A stretch of 39,222 nt of DNA from an uncultured Geobacteraceae bacterium. GTDB lineage: Bacteria; Desulfobacterota; Desulfuromonadia; Geobacterales; CAIOGM01. The notes beneath the pieces were generated by a model. It ran no database searches. It was not told where the DNA came from and saw only the letters and a program-made list of their open reading frames with translations. Within the stretch, counting starts at the first letter, position 1, and the number at the start of each line of letters is the position of its first letter. The stretch covers positions 1 through 39,222 of the forward strand of contig CAIUUR010000359.1 in the NCBI GenBank assembly GCA_903902345.1. Direction: 5' to 3'. The position numbers were made by a program, and so were the translations under genes. Positions 8,531-16,892 of the stretch are shown here, in pieces.

Positions 8531-9040
8531 TCAAACCTCCTGAATGATTGTATGATTGACCACACGCTCCAGGCAGATGAAGCTGGCGGGCACGCTCCCC
8601 TGCAACTCTTCTCGAAACAGTTCAGTGAAACAATCAGTCATGATATCCGGGAAGGTGGCATCACCTTGGACTTCACGATGAACCACCGTCAGGTAGATCC
8701 GGTGGGCAAGGGGGAAAAACTGCCGGTAGATCTCCCCCCCCCCGGCAATGAACAACTCATCACCGCCGGGGGAGTGCTCCGCCTTGAAAAGCGCCTCTTG
8801 GGGAGTGGTCGCCAGGGTGCACCCGGCAGGGGAGAACTCGGGGTTACGGGAGAGGACAATGACGGTCCGGCCATTCAATGGTCGGGGGAGGTAGTCGAAG
8901 GTCTTTCGCCCCATGATCACCGGATGCCCCATGGTGAGTAACCGGAACCGTTTCCGATCCTCCGGGAAATCCCACGGAATCCCGTTTTCCCGGCCGATGA
9001 CACGATTTTGCGCCATGGCGGCGATGAGGGTGACAATCAT
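8531..9040 (-). CDS. folA: Dihydrofolate reductase
   Basis: This enzyme reduces dihydrofolate to tetrahydrofolate with NADPH. The 169-residue protein is typical: MIVTLIAAMAQNRVIGRENGIPWDFPEDRKRF, with the catalytic acid at Asp28. VIMGRKTFDYLPRPLNGRTVIVLSR holds the cofactor-binding region, and ELFIAGGGEIYRQFFPLAHRIYLTVVH the conserved GG turn. No thymidylate synthase gene adjoins it in this window. It follows the DUF4139-like gene by 21 nt and is coupled to the downstream methyltransferase gene. Confidence 0.96.
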   Translation of the reverse strand: MIVTLIAAMAQNRVIGRENGIPWDFPEDRKRFRLLTMGHPVIMGRKTFDYLPRPLNGRTVIVLSRNPEFSPAGCTLATTPQEALFKAEHSPGGDELFIAGGGEIYRQFFPLAHRIYLTVVHREVQGDATFPDIMTDCFTELFREELQGSVPASFICLERVVNHTIIQEV

Positions 9041-9061
9041 GGATAAAGGTCCCGAAAATCT

Positions 9062-10072
9062 TCAACGCCCGGTAGCCGGCGTCAGGGTTTCGGAAGGAAA
9101 GCCACAGAGCACCTCTACCCGTTCACCGGGATGGATGGCGGGAAGATGGGCGGTCCCTCGGAACTCCCCCTTCCAGAAGCAGGCGGCGGCGCCTGACGGC
9201 AGGGTCAGGCGGGTAGAATTGGTGAGTGCCACGGAAAGAGAAGCAAGCGGTGAGGTGGTAGCCGTTGCGACAGCCGGAAGAGTATAGTTGGTGACGGCGG
9301 CATAATCGCCGGCAACCGGCAAGGGGTCAGAAGGAAGAGCGGGTGAGGCCAGAGGAGTCGGTGTCACCGTGACGAAAGTTCCCGTTTCCGTTTCCGGAAG
9401 AAGTGCCCTGAGGGTCAGGACAGCAGTATCCGGACCATCCAGACGAAGATCGTAGCTCGGCTTCCAGGCGGCATCGCGTGAGGCATAGGCCACAGTTACA
9501 GCGTCGCATCGCCCCTGAACCCGGATCCGGGCGATGCTTCCCCCCACGTTGGCCCTCCGCGACAGATCCATACGCTTCGCCTCCACCCCCTTCAGCTCCC
9601 TTTCCGTGGTGCGCCGCAGTCGGTAGACCTCCTCCAGGCGGGTCAGGGCCAGGTCAGTTCCCTGACGAATGGCGGTTACCGGTTCGGGATTGGCTTTGGA
9701 TTTACGCGGCGCCTTGGCGCTCTGGGACTTGGCTGCGGCGGTGAAGATCTCTTCACGGGTTTGCAGCGCCCGCAAACGGTCACCCAGAAGTTCAGTTCGT
9801 TCGTCCAGCAAGGCCAGAGCCTTCTCCGTCCTTGGATCAACCCTGGCAGGGAGGCTCTCCACCCGGATAATGACGGAGCCGTTTTCAGGCTTCACCCGGA
9901 GAGAACCGGGCACCATTCCCGAGGGAAGAGCTACCTCTGCGTACCCTTTCACTACGGCAACCTCCCGGCTCACCACGCCGCCGTCCAGATAGCACGTCAG
10001 CTGCCGGCTTGCGGCGCAGACCGGCGAGATCAGGGTAAGGAGCAATCCGGCGGTGAAGAACAGTCGTACCAT
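9062..10072 (-). CDS. Exported DUF4139-like protein
   Basis: This 336-residue protein has a signal peptide (MVRLFFTAGLLLTLISPVCAASR). An N-terminal region resembles DUF4140 (LTCYLDGGVVSREVAVVKGYAEVALPSGMVPGSLRV). A central helical, charged stretch (about residues 85-170) is probably coiled coil. The DUF4139 hallmark follows in VTVAYASRDAAWKPSYDLRLDG. It is clearly shorter than usual family members and ends soon after FWKGEFRGTAHLPAIHPGERVEVLCGF, so it is a short or C-terminally trimmed version. The function is unknown. ATG 10072 is chosen for its GGAGG (5 nt upstream) and the signal peptide. Confidence 0.72.
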   Translation of the reverse strand: MVRLFFTAGLLLTLISPVCAASRQLTCYLDGGVVSREVAVVKGYAEVALPSGMVPGSLRVKPENGSVIIRVESLPARVDPRTEKALALLDERTELLGDRLRALQTREEIFTAAAKSQSAKAPRKSKANPEPVTAIRQGTDLALTRLEEVYRLRRTTERELKGVEAKRMDLSRRANVGGSIARIRVQGRCDAVTVAYASRDAAWKPSYDLRLDGPDTAVLTLRALLPETETGTFVTVTPTPLASPALPSDPLPVAGDYAAVTNYTLPAVATATTSPLASLSVALTNSTRLTLPSGAAACFWKGEFRGTAHLPAIHPGERVEVLCGFPSETLTPATGR

Positions 10073-10128
10073 GGATGCCTCCCGCCGGGAGATCACCACC
10101 CAACCGCGGAGGCGCTCCCGAGAAAGTT

Positions 10129-10152
10129 CGACTACGACTTACGACTACGACT
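10129..10152. repeat. Short CGACTA/CGACTT direct repeats at FKBP gene end
   Basis: The units CGACTA-CGACTT-A-CGACTA-CGACTG follow one another without a break. They cover the last codons and the stop codon of the FKBP gene and the start of the 72-nt gap to the DUF4139-like gene. This is a simple-sequence expansion at a gene boundary, of the same general kind as the heptamer arrays in the window. Confidence 0.7.
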
Positions 10153-10624
10153 GCACCTCCAGCAACTCCACATCAAAGATAAGTGTTGCATTGGGAGGAA
10201 TCACCCCGCCGGCGCCACTGGAGCCATAACCCAGCTGCGGGGGGATGACCAGCTTCCGTTTCCCCCCCACCTTCATGGAGAGTACCCCTTCATCCCAGCC
10301 GGGAATTACCTGTCCCACCCCGATGGTGAACGAGAACGGTTGCCCCCGGTCCACGGAGCTGTCGAACTTGGCGCCGTTCTCCAGGGTGCCGGTGTAGTGA
10401 ACCTTGACCTGTTTCCCCGCCGTGGGGGCGGCTCCTGTTCCTGGTTTGATCTCCAGGTAGGCGAGACCCGAGGGGCTCTTGAGGTACTGCTCCTGAGAAT
10501 TCTGTTGTACGGCGGCAGGTTTCAGTTCGGTGGTCATGTTCTTGGTCTCCTTCTGTGAGCAGGCAGGGATGACAACCCCCACGGTGAGTAGCAACAGTAT
10601 GATCAGTTTCTCCACATTTCTCAT
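10145..10624 (-). CDS. FKBP-type peptidyl-prolyl isomerase, lipoprotein
   Basis: This cis-trans prolyl isomerase is probably anchored by lipid in the envelope. Residues 1-22 form a lipoprotein signal (lipobox IPAC, Cys22), followed by a polar linker. One FKBP domain runs from about residue 50 to 158: [18 protein letters not shown], then [36 protein letters not shown], then [16 protein letters not shown]. The key binding residues of the family (Tyr, Phe-Asp, Val-Ile-Pro-Gly-Trp, Tyr-Gly) are all present. ATG 10624 is chosen; TTG 10627 directly before it is possible. The stop codon lies within a short direct-repeat tract. Confidence 0.94.
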   Translation of the reverse strand: MRNVEKLIILLLLTVGVVIPACSQKETKNMTTELKPAAVQQNSQEQYLKSPSGLAYLEIKPGTGAAPTAGKQVKVHYTGTLENGAKFDSSVDRGQPFSFTIGVGQVIPGWDEGVLSMKVGGKRKLVIPPQLGYGSSGAGGVIPPNATLIFDVELLEVQS

Positions 10625-10669
10625 CAAAATGTACCTTTCTTTCTCTGCCCGATATCGGGGAGCATCCTG

Positions 10670-11149
10670 CTACAGAGTAATCTCTCCAAGGTGCAAAAGA
10701 TACTGCCATTCTTCATGACACACCGGCTGCACGGAGAGACGGCTGCGCCTCACCAGTTCCATCCCCGCCAGTGGGGGGTGCTTCTTGATCTCATCCAGGG
10801 TAACCAACCGCCCCAGAGGGGAAACATATTTAACATCCACCATGTACCAGAGCGGATTATCGACACTACATTTGGGATCGAAATGTTCCCCCTCCGGATC
10901 CCGGGCGGTATAATCGGGGTACCCTTCCCGCACCACCTCCACGACACCAACGATGGCCGGCTCCGGAATGTTGCTGTGATAGAAGAACCCCAGATCTCCC
11001 ACCTTGATCTCGTCCCGGAGGAGGTTGCGAGCCTGGTAGTTTCGTACTCCATCCCATTTCTCCGTCATCCCGGGACAGTGCTTCAGATCATCAAAGGAAA
11101 AGCATCCAGGCTCCGACTTGAGTAGCCAGTAGCGACGTTCTCGTTCCAT
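10670..11149 (-). CDS. EVE domain protein (YTH/PUA-like)
   Basis: This 159-residue single-domain EVE protein starts RYWLLKSEPGCFSFDDL and continues WDGVRNYQARNLLRDEIKVGDLGFFYHSN and GVVEVVREGYPD. EVE domains share the PUA/YTH fold and are thought to bind modified bases in nucleic acid; the ligand here is unknown. ATG 11149 is chosen over GTG 11155 because the GAGG that overlaps the end of the DUF1015 gene sits 5 nt before it. The stop of that gene (11154-11152) is only 2 nt from this ATG, so the two are translationally coupled. Confidence 0.92.
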   Translation of the reverse strand: MERERRYWLLKSEPGCFSFDDLKHCPGMTEKWDGVRNYQARNLLRDEIKVGDLGFFYHSNIPEPAIVGVVEVVREGYPDYTARDPEGEHFDPKCSVDNPLWYMVDVKYVSPLGRLVTLDEIKKHPPLAGMELVRRSRLSVQPVCHEEWQYLLHLGEITL

Positions 11150-11151
11150 GA

Positions 11152-12393
11152 TCACCTCAACAGATGCACAAACAGCCCGCTCCTGAGTTTCGGCTCGAAC
11201 CAGGTGGACTTGGGAGGCATGATCTTGCCTTCGTCGGAAAGAGCCATCAGCTCTCCCAGCGAGGTGGGAAAAAGGGCAAAAGCCACAGCCTGCCGACCGG
11301 AATCCACCAAAAGTTCCAACTCTCCCAGCCCTCGAATTCCCCCTACGAAGCTGATCCTCTGATTTGTGCGGGGATCGTCTATCCCCAGCAGCGGGTGGAG
11401 GAGGTTGTTCTGGAGGATGGAAACATCAAGAACCGACACGAAATCGTCACGATCGAAAGTGCCGGGATGGGGAGTCAACTGATACCACTTCCCCTGGAGA
11501 TACATCCCGAACGTATGCCGCTTCTCCGGGTGGAATCGTCCCAGCAGGGGCGTAACCTGGAACGAATGAGCTATACGGCTCAGGAAGTCGACGACGGTAA
11601 GCCCATTCAGGTCGCTTACGGCACGATTATACGGCAGAATGGTCATCTCGTCATCGGGAAAGATGACGGTGAGAAAGGTATTATACTCCTCATTCCCGGT
11701 ATGCGCCTGAGTGGCTCCACGGCGAAGTTCTCGCACCCGGCTGGCGGCGGCGCTCCGGTGGTGGCCGTCGGCCACGTAGAGCGGGACGATGGACGCAAAG
11801 AGGTCAGTCAGCCGGCGGATCTCTTCACTACCCCGAACCACCCAGAGCTGGTGCCCCACGCCATCTTCCGTAACGAAGTCGTACTCCGGCGTCCCCTCGG
11901 CCAGCCCGGCAATGAGGGCGGTGAGTTCCGGATTGTGGCGATAGGTATAAAAGACCGGCTCGTCGTTGGCGTCAAGATAATCGATATGTCTGACCCGATC
12001 CTCTTCCTTGTCCGCCCTGGTCAGCTCATGCTTCTTGATGACTCCCGCTTGATAGTCATCCACACTGGTGCAGGTCACAAGACCGGTCTGGAGGAGTTCC
12101 CCCATCCGTTGGCGATAGATATAGTAGCACTCCAGGTCGTCCTGCACCAGGATGCCGTCACGGATGAAGGCGTCAAGATTCGCTCTTCCCTTGGCGTAGA
12201 CCGGCTGGTCGTGGGAATCGGTTTCCCGAGGGAGATCGATCTCGGGCCGGGTTATATGGAGGAAGCTGTAGGGGTTACCCTCCGCCATGACCCGGGCCTC
12301 AGCCACGCTCATGACATCATAGGGAAGCGAGGCGACCTTCTCCGCCAACTCCCGCCGGGGACGAACCCCCCGGAACGGTTTGATAAACGCCAT
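11152..12393 (-). CDS. DUF1015 family protein
   Basis: This 413-residue protein of the DUF1015 family begins MAFIKPFRGVRPRRELAEKVASLPYDVMSVAEARVMAEGNPYSFLHITRPEIDLP, the standard family N-terminus. It carries the conserved ADGHHRSAAASRVR motif near residue 210. The family is related in sequence to serine kinase-like SbnI/SerK proteins, but its role is not established. It has no signal peptide or membrane segment and should be cytoplasmic. An AAGGAG lies 5 nt before ATG 12393, overlapping the end of the NlpC/P60 gene region. Its tight coupling to the EVE gene is the main functional clue. Confidence 0.9.
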   Translation of the reverse strand: MAFIKPFRGVRPRRELAEKVASLPYDVMSVAEARVMAEGNPYSFLHITRPEIDLPRETDSHDQPVYAKGRANLDAFIRDGILVQDDLECYYIYRQRMGELLQTGLVTCTSVDDYQAGVIKKHELTRADKEEDRVRHIDYLDANDEPVFYTYRHNPELTALIAGLAEGTPEYDFVTEDGVGHQLWVVRGSEEIRRLTDLFASIVPLYVADGHHRSAAASRVRELRRGATQAHTGNEEYNTFLTVIFPDDEMTILPYNRAVSDLNGLTVVDFLSRIAHSFQVTPLLGRFHPEKRHTFGMYLQGKWYQLTPHPGTFDRDDFVSVLDVSILQNNLLHPLLGIDDPRTNQRISFVGGIRGLGELELLVDSGRQAVAFALFPTSLGELMALSDEGKIMPPKSTWFEPKLRSGLFVHLLR

Positions 12394-12405
12394 AGGTACT
12401 CCTTA

Positions 12406-13200
12406 CTAAAAATATCGTCGTGCGCCGATGAAGCGCTTTTCGAAATAGGACTCGTCCACCCGGGAAATCTTGATGTCATCTCCCCGCCGGGGGGCATGAA
12501 CAAACCGCCCCTCCCCCACATAGATCCCCACGTGGTTGATCCTGCTGGCGGAATCTCCGAAGAAGACGAGATCCCCGTCCCGCAGTTCGCCCTTGTCGAT
12601 GGTCTGACCGGTCTGAAACTGCTCGCCCGAGGTGCGGGGAATGTTGACCCCACAGAGGTTGAAGACTGCTCGGGCAAACCCGCTGCAATCCATGCCGTCC
12701 ACAACGTTTGTCCCCCCCCAGCGATAGGGTATCCCCACGAACCGTTCGGCGGTCCTGGCGGCGATTCCCCCCATCTCCCGATCCGCCTTGGGGACAATGC
12801 ACTCCTCACCTTTTTTCGCCACCTTCCCGATTTTTCCGGCCGGTGGCGCCGGTGCCGACGGTTTATCCATCGGTGTAACGCAGTAGGGGGGGGCGATGTA
12901 GTAGGCGCTGATGATCTTCTCGCTTACCAGCTTTTCCGCCGACTTCCGGGCGACGTCCTTTTTCGGGAAGTCACCGAACCGGACGGCGTAGACCCCGTTC
13001 TCCTTCTTGAAGTAGAAGGCCTCTACCCCCTTGGTCTGGAGGGTTGTGGTGAGCCGTTCGGCGTTTGTAACCTCAGCAAAGGCCCCCACCTGGATGGAGT
13101 AACCGACCCGACTCAGTCCCGTGGCGGGGGCCGCCAGGGCGCACCCCCACCAGAGGAGCGAGCAAAAGGGAAGCAGGGTAAAGAGTATCCGACGCAGCAT
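12406..13200 (-). CDS. Exported SPOR-NlpC/P60 cell-wall hydrolase
   Basis: This 264-residue protein has a signal sequence (MLRRILFTLLPFCSLLWWGCALAAP). The WWGC is a weak lipobox, so cleavage at ALA is as likely. A SPOR domain follows (YSIQVGAFAEVTNAERLTTTLQTKGVEAFYF, about residues 34-105), which binds denuded glycan strands at the septum. An NlpC/P60 domain completes it: YRWGGTNVVDGMDCSGFARAVF with the catalytic Cys near 171, INHVGIYVGEGRFVHAPRRG with the catalytic His. It probably cuts peptide stems in peptidoglycan. Its ATG overlaps the prfB stop by 1 nt (TGATG), so translation is probably coupled. Confidence 0.94.
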   Translation of the reverse strand: MLRRILFTLLPFCSLLWWGCALAAPATGLSRVGYSIQVGAFAEVTNAERLTTTLQTKGVEAFYFKKENGVYAVRFGDFPKKDVARKSAEKLVSEKIISAYYIAPPYCVTPMDKPSAPAPPAGKIGKVAKKGEECIVPKADREMGGIAARTAERFVGIPYRWGGTNVVDGMDCSGFARAVFNLCGVNIPRTSGEQFQTGQTIDKGELRDGDLVFFGDSASRINHVGIYVGEGRFVHAPRRGDDIKISRVDESYFEKRFIGARRYF

Positions 13201-14313
13201 CAGCTATCCTTTACCTCACGCCGGATTCCCATGAGGAATGCGACAATAAACTCTTCCAGATCGCCATCCAGCACCCCATCGGGGTTGCCGCTCTCCACGC
13301 CGGTCCTGAGATCCTTCACCATTTTGTAGGGATGAAGCACATAAGAACGAATCTGACTCCCCCAACCGATCTCCTTCTTTTCACCGGAGATCTCGGCAGC
13401 CTGAGCCTCCCGTTCCAGCACCTCTTTCTCGTAGAGCTTTGCCCGAAGAACCCGCATGGCGGTGGCCTTGTTGAGGTGCTGGCTCCGTTCCGTCTGACAG
13501 GCCGCCACCAGTCCGGTGGGAACATGGGTGACTCGCACCGCCGAATCGGTGGTATTAACGTGCTGTCCCCCCGCCCCGCCGGAACGGTAGGTATCCACCC
13601 GGAGATCCGACTCCACGATCTTCACATCAATATCGTCGGCGATCTCGGGAAACGCAAAGGCCGAGGCAAAGGAGGTATGCCGCCGAGCATTACTGTCGAA
13701 GGGGGAGATCCGGACCAGCCGGTGGATGCCGATCTCCGCCTTCAGGTAACCATAGGCATACTCGCCGGTGACCATGATGGTGACCCCCTTGACCCCCGCC
13801 TCGTCGCCAGCCTGATAATCGGTGATCTCGGTTTTCCATCCCCTCCGCTCGCAGTAGCGGAGGTACATCCGGAGGAGCATCTCGGCCCAATCCTGGGATT
13901 CGGTCCCCCCCGCGCCGGCGTTGATGGAGAAGAAGCAGTTGCTCCGGTCGTGCTGGCCGGAGAGCATCTTCTGAAACTCGGCGGCGTCCACCCCCCGCTC
14001 CAGATCATCGTTGAGACCGTGCACCTCTTCCAGCGTCGCCTGGTCCTCCAGCTCGCTTCCCAGTTCGATGAGAACCTGGATATCCTCCACCTGCCGGGTA
14101 ACCTTGTCCCACGCCTCCACAACCTTCTCCAGGGAGGTCCGTTCTTTCAGGAGCTGCTGGGCAGTTCCCTGATCATCCCAAAAACCGGGAGCGGCGATAC
14201 GCGCCTCCATCTCCTGAATGTCTTCCCGCTTCCGGTCGACGTCAAAGAGACCCCCGAAGCTTGACGATCCGCTCCTGGAGCGCTTCCACCCGTGCTACCT
14301 CTTCTCTGAACAT
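13200..14313 (-). CDS. prfB: Peptide chain release factor 2 (with programmed +1 frameshift)
   Basis: RF2 ends translation at UGA and UAA. The gene has two overlapping frames. The first, from ATG 14313, encodes 23 residues (MFREEVARVEALQERIVKLRGSL) and stops at TGA 14244-14242. The second continues in the +1 frame from GAC at 14243 (DVDRKREDIQEMEARI), giving 370 residues in all, close to E. coli RF2 (365). The specificity motif appears as ISPFDSNARRHTSFAS and the catalytic GGQ in SGGAGGQHVNTTDSAVRVTH. AAGGAG lies 9 nt before the ATG and overlaps the end of lnt. Starting the gene at the internal ATG 14210 would lose the N-terminal helices. Confidence 0.97.
14241..14257 (-). promoter_or_regulatory. 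prfB programmed +1 frameshift site
   Basis: On the minus strand the sequence is CGG GGG TCT CTT TGA C. It has a Shine-Dalgarno-like GGGGG, the slippery CTT, the in-frame UGA, and a C after it. The spacing matches the classical RF2 autoregulatory site (AGG GGG TAT CTT TGA C). Low RF2 slows termination at UGA and favours the shift to the +1 frame, so RF2 controls its own level. Confidence 0.97.
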
Positions 14314-14326
14314 ATGCTGTTTCTCC

Positions 14327-15904
14327 TTATCTTGTGAATTCCTGCCCTCGGTCCCGTTTGCGTCGGGCCACCGCCACCAGCAGAAGGACAAAACCTCCGC
14401 TGAGAAGGTGAATGAAGAGTTCGCCGTGAAGTGTATGAAAGGTAACCAGGTTGGTCAGGCGAATCTCCCCCACCAGTACCGCCTCATGGAAGAGGGGGGT
14501 AGTATCCGCTATCCGGCCCGTGCTGTCAATAAGGGAAGAGATCCCCGTATTGGCCGCACGCACCACCGGCACCCGGTTTTCCACCGCCCGGAAGGCATAC
14601 ATGGAGAGGTGCTGCCAGGGAGCCGACGACCGGCCGAACCAGGCATCGTTGGTAATGTTCACCAGAAAACGGCTCCCCTGTCGAATGTAACCCCTGGCAA
14701 GTTCGGGGAAAATTCCCTCGTAGCAGATCAGCACCCCGGCGTCCCCCTTCCCGGTGGGAAAGGTGACGAACTTGCTCCCCGGAACGAAATCGCCGATCCC
14801 CTCCACCATCTTGTGGACAAAGGGGAGAAGCCTGGCCAGGGGGACATATTCGCCGAAGGGGACCAGATGGATTTTGTCACTGCGAGGACCCACCTGGCCG
14901 GTGGGGGTAAAGAAAAAGGCGCTGTTGAGATAGCGCATCCGGTCGCCATCCCGTTCCAAGGCAGGACTTCCCACGATCATTCCGCACGTTGCTTCCCGGG
15001 CCAGTGTCCCGATCCGGGCGGACAACTGCGGCTCCTCCTGAACGAAAAAGGGGGCCGCACTTTCCGGCCAGACGATGAGATCCAAGGGGCCGGCAGCGGC
15101 TGCTTGCAGGGTCAAACGTTCATATATTTTTACCGTCGCTTCCTGAAATGCCGGATCCCACTTGACATCCTGAGGGATATTTCCTTGTATGAGAGCCACC
15201 TTGAGAGTCGCCCCATCCGGTGACTGGTGAAGGCGGTGGAAACCATACCACAGGGTGCCCGCCAGGAGGAGTATCAGGAGGGTCGCACCGGCCACCGGCC
15301 AACGGTAGGTTGCGCCCCTCACCCCGCGCCGGAGCGCCAGGAACAGAACCGTGTTGGCCAGGGCGATGAGGAAACTGGGACCATAGACCCCGGTAATATC
15401 GGCGATCTGAATGAGGGGGATGACAGTATACTGGGAATAGCCGATGGTTCCCCAGGGGAAACCGGTAAGGGCCAGGGAGCGGAGATATTCCAAAGAGGTC
15501 CAGGCCAGAGGGAAGACCAGGAGCGGACTCACCCCGCGGATCTCGGCCCACCGGGTGATGTAGAGAGTCGCCGCCGGGTAGAGAGCCAGATATGCCACCA
15601 TGAGGAGAAAGAGGAGAAGGGATATCACCACGGGGAGATGGCCGTATCTCGTCATGACAATGTTGAGCCAGTACAGGAGAGCCCCGAATCCCCCGAGACC
15701 TGCCACGAAACCGACCCGGAACGCCCGACCGGGATCTTTGTGACGACACGCCAGGAATAGCGGGATAAAAGCGATCCAGGCCAGAGGCCAGAGTCCCGCA
15801 CGGGGGAAAGAGAGTGCGTAAAGTGCACCGGAGAGAAGCGCCAGAAGGTAGTCCCGCTGGGGAATACTTCGAAAATCGGGCAAACCGAATCTGCGGTAAT
15901 CCAT
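14327..15904 (-). CDS. lnt: Apolipoprotein N-acyltransferase
   Basis: This inner-membrane enzyme adds the third acyl chain to lipoproteins. The 525-residue protein has about six hydrophobic segments in its first 230 residues (for example [20 protein letters not shown]). A periplasmic nitrilase-like domain carries the catalytic triad: Glu in WPESAAPF, Lys in [15 protein letters not shown], Cys in [13 protein letters not shown] final membrane helix is [18 protein letters not shown] 15904 is used, with GAAGG about 8 nt upstream; 12 upstream in-frame residues lack support. It fits the lipoproteins encoded nearby (FKBP, L,D-transpeptidase). Confidence 0.97.
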   Translation of the reverse strand: MDYRRFGLPDFRSIPQRDYLLALLSGALYALSFPRAGLWPLAWIAFIPLFLACRHKDPGRAFRVGFVAGLGGFGALLYWLNIVMTRYGHLPVVISLLLFLLMVAYLALYPAATLYITRWAEIRGVSPLLVFPLAWTSLEYLRSLALTGFPWGTIGYSQYTVIPLIQIADITGVYGPSFLIALANTVLFLALRRGVRGATYRWPVAGATLLILLLAGTLWYGFHRLHQSPDGATLKVALIQGNIPQDVKWDPAFQEATVKIYERLTLQAAAAGPLDLIVWPESAAPFFVQEEPQLSARIGTLAREATCGMIVGSPALERDGDRMRYLNSAFFFTPTGQVGPRSDKIHLVPFGEYVPLARLLPFVHKMVEGIGDFVPGSKFVTFPTGKGDAGVLICYEGIFPELARGYIRQGSRFLVNITNDAWFGRSSAPWQHLSMYAFRAVENRVPVVRAANTGISSLIDSTGRIADTTPLFHEAVLVGEIRLTNLVTFHTLHGELFIHLLSGGFVLLLVAVARRKRDRGQEFTR

Positions 15905-15995
15905 AAAAAAAACCTTCAAGTCACTATCCACTGAATACACTGAATACGGCTGAAAGAATCAAAAGAACTGTCAACGAGCATGATTTTTCGCTGTT

Positions 15996-16012
15996 CTCCG
16001 TGTCCTCAGTGG
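15996..16012. repeat. Single copy of a CTCCGTGTCCTCAGTGG dispersed repeat
   Basis: Located in the 114-nt gap between corC and lnt. Its reverse complement, CCACTGAGGACACGGAG, closely matches the left arm of the inverted pair at 23561-23688 and its flank (CCACTGAGGCACGGAG). It therefore looks like one member of a family scattered between genes. Confidence 0.6.
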
Positions 16013-16018
16013 AAAGTT

Positions 16019-16867
16019 CTAACTAACACTTTCAGAACCATTTTCCCGCGTCACAATCCGGACCTTCCGGATCTTCCTCTCGTCAGCCTCCAGGATCGTC
16101 ATGAGAAGCGGCGGACTTTCCACCTCTTCACCCATCTCGGGGATCCGACCGATGAGATGAAAGATGAGTCCCGCCACCGTGTCGAACTTGTCCCGTTCCA
16201 CCTGCACCAGAAAGCGTTCCTCCAGCTCTTCAATGGGGAGTCTGGCATCAACGATCACAGTGCCGTCGGGCTGCTCCACTAACCACTCTTCCTCCGTGTC
16301 GTATTCATCCTGAATATCCCCAACGATCTGCTCCAGAATATCCTCAATGGTGATGAGACCGGAAGTACCGCCATACTCGTCCATAACGATGGCGATATGG
16401 ACCCGCTTCCGTTTGAAATCCTGAAGCAGCTCCTCGAAGTTCTTGGTTTCCGGGATAAAAAACGGTGTCCGGATGAGCCGCGTCAACTGGATCTCGGCCT
16501 CACCCTTCCCCCATTCCCGAAGGAGGTCCTTGGCATAGAGAAGTCCCGTTATGTTGTCCACTGTCCCTTCATAGACCGGTATCCGGGAGTGACCGCAACG
16601 GTTGATGGTGTCCAGCACCTCCCCCAGGGGGGCGTCCACCGACACGACGGCCATATCTGTCCGGGGAACCATGATCTCACGGACGACCCGGTTTTTCATC
16701 TCGAAGATGGAACGGATCATCTCGTTTTCCTCCTCGTTGATGAGCCCCTCCTCTTCGCCGGCGTCGATGATCTCCTGAATCGCCAACCCGGTAACCTTCT
16801 TTCTTCCTGAAATGATACTTCCAATAAGTTCCCGGAGTCCGGGCCCCTTGCGTACGACTTCTTCCAA
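16019..16867 (-). CDS. corC: CBS-pair/CorC-HlyC domain protein
   Basis: This 282-residue soluble protein resembles E. coli CorC/YbeX. It has a leader segment, two CBS domains (MVPRTDMAVVSVDAPLGEVLDTINRCGHSRIPVYEG and IAIVMDEYGGTSGLITIEDILEQIVGDIQDEYD), and a C-terminal CorC/HlyC domain (IEELEERFLVQVERDKFDTVAGLIFHLIGRIPEMGEEV). The family is linked to Mg2+/Co2+ efflux and to lipoprotein or ribosome-related operons. The start is TTG 16867, which has a GGAGG 9 nt upstream. The frame runs further upstream into the fused kinase gene, but that part shows no family similarity. The position next to ybeY and lnt is the conserved bacterial neighbourhood. Confidence 0.92.
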   Translation of the reverse strand: MEEVVRKGPGLRELIGSIISGRKKVTGLAIQEIIDAGEEEGLINEEENEMIRSIFEMKNRVVREIMVPRTDMAVVSVDAPLGEVLDTINRCGHSRIPVYEGTVDNITGLLYAKDLLREWGKGEAEIQLTRLIRTPFFIPETKNFEELLQDFKRKRVHIAIVMDEYGGTSGLITIEDILEQIVGDIQDEYDTEEEWLVEQPDGTVIVDARLPIEELEERFLVQVERDKFDTVAGLIFHLIGRIPEMGEEVESPPLLMTILEADERKIRKVRIVTRENGSESVS

Positions 16868-16892
16868 CGCCTGATTCCTCCGTAGTGGTGGC

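Noticed and set aside
11164-13329. Very long open frame (about 721 codons) on plus opposite DUF1015, NlpC/P60 and prfB
   Set aside because: It is antisense to three genes with clear family motifs; it has no ribosome binding site and no recognisable domain, and long antisense frames are expected in G+C-rich DNA.
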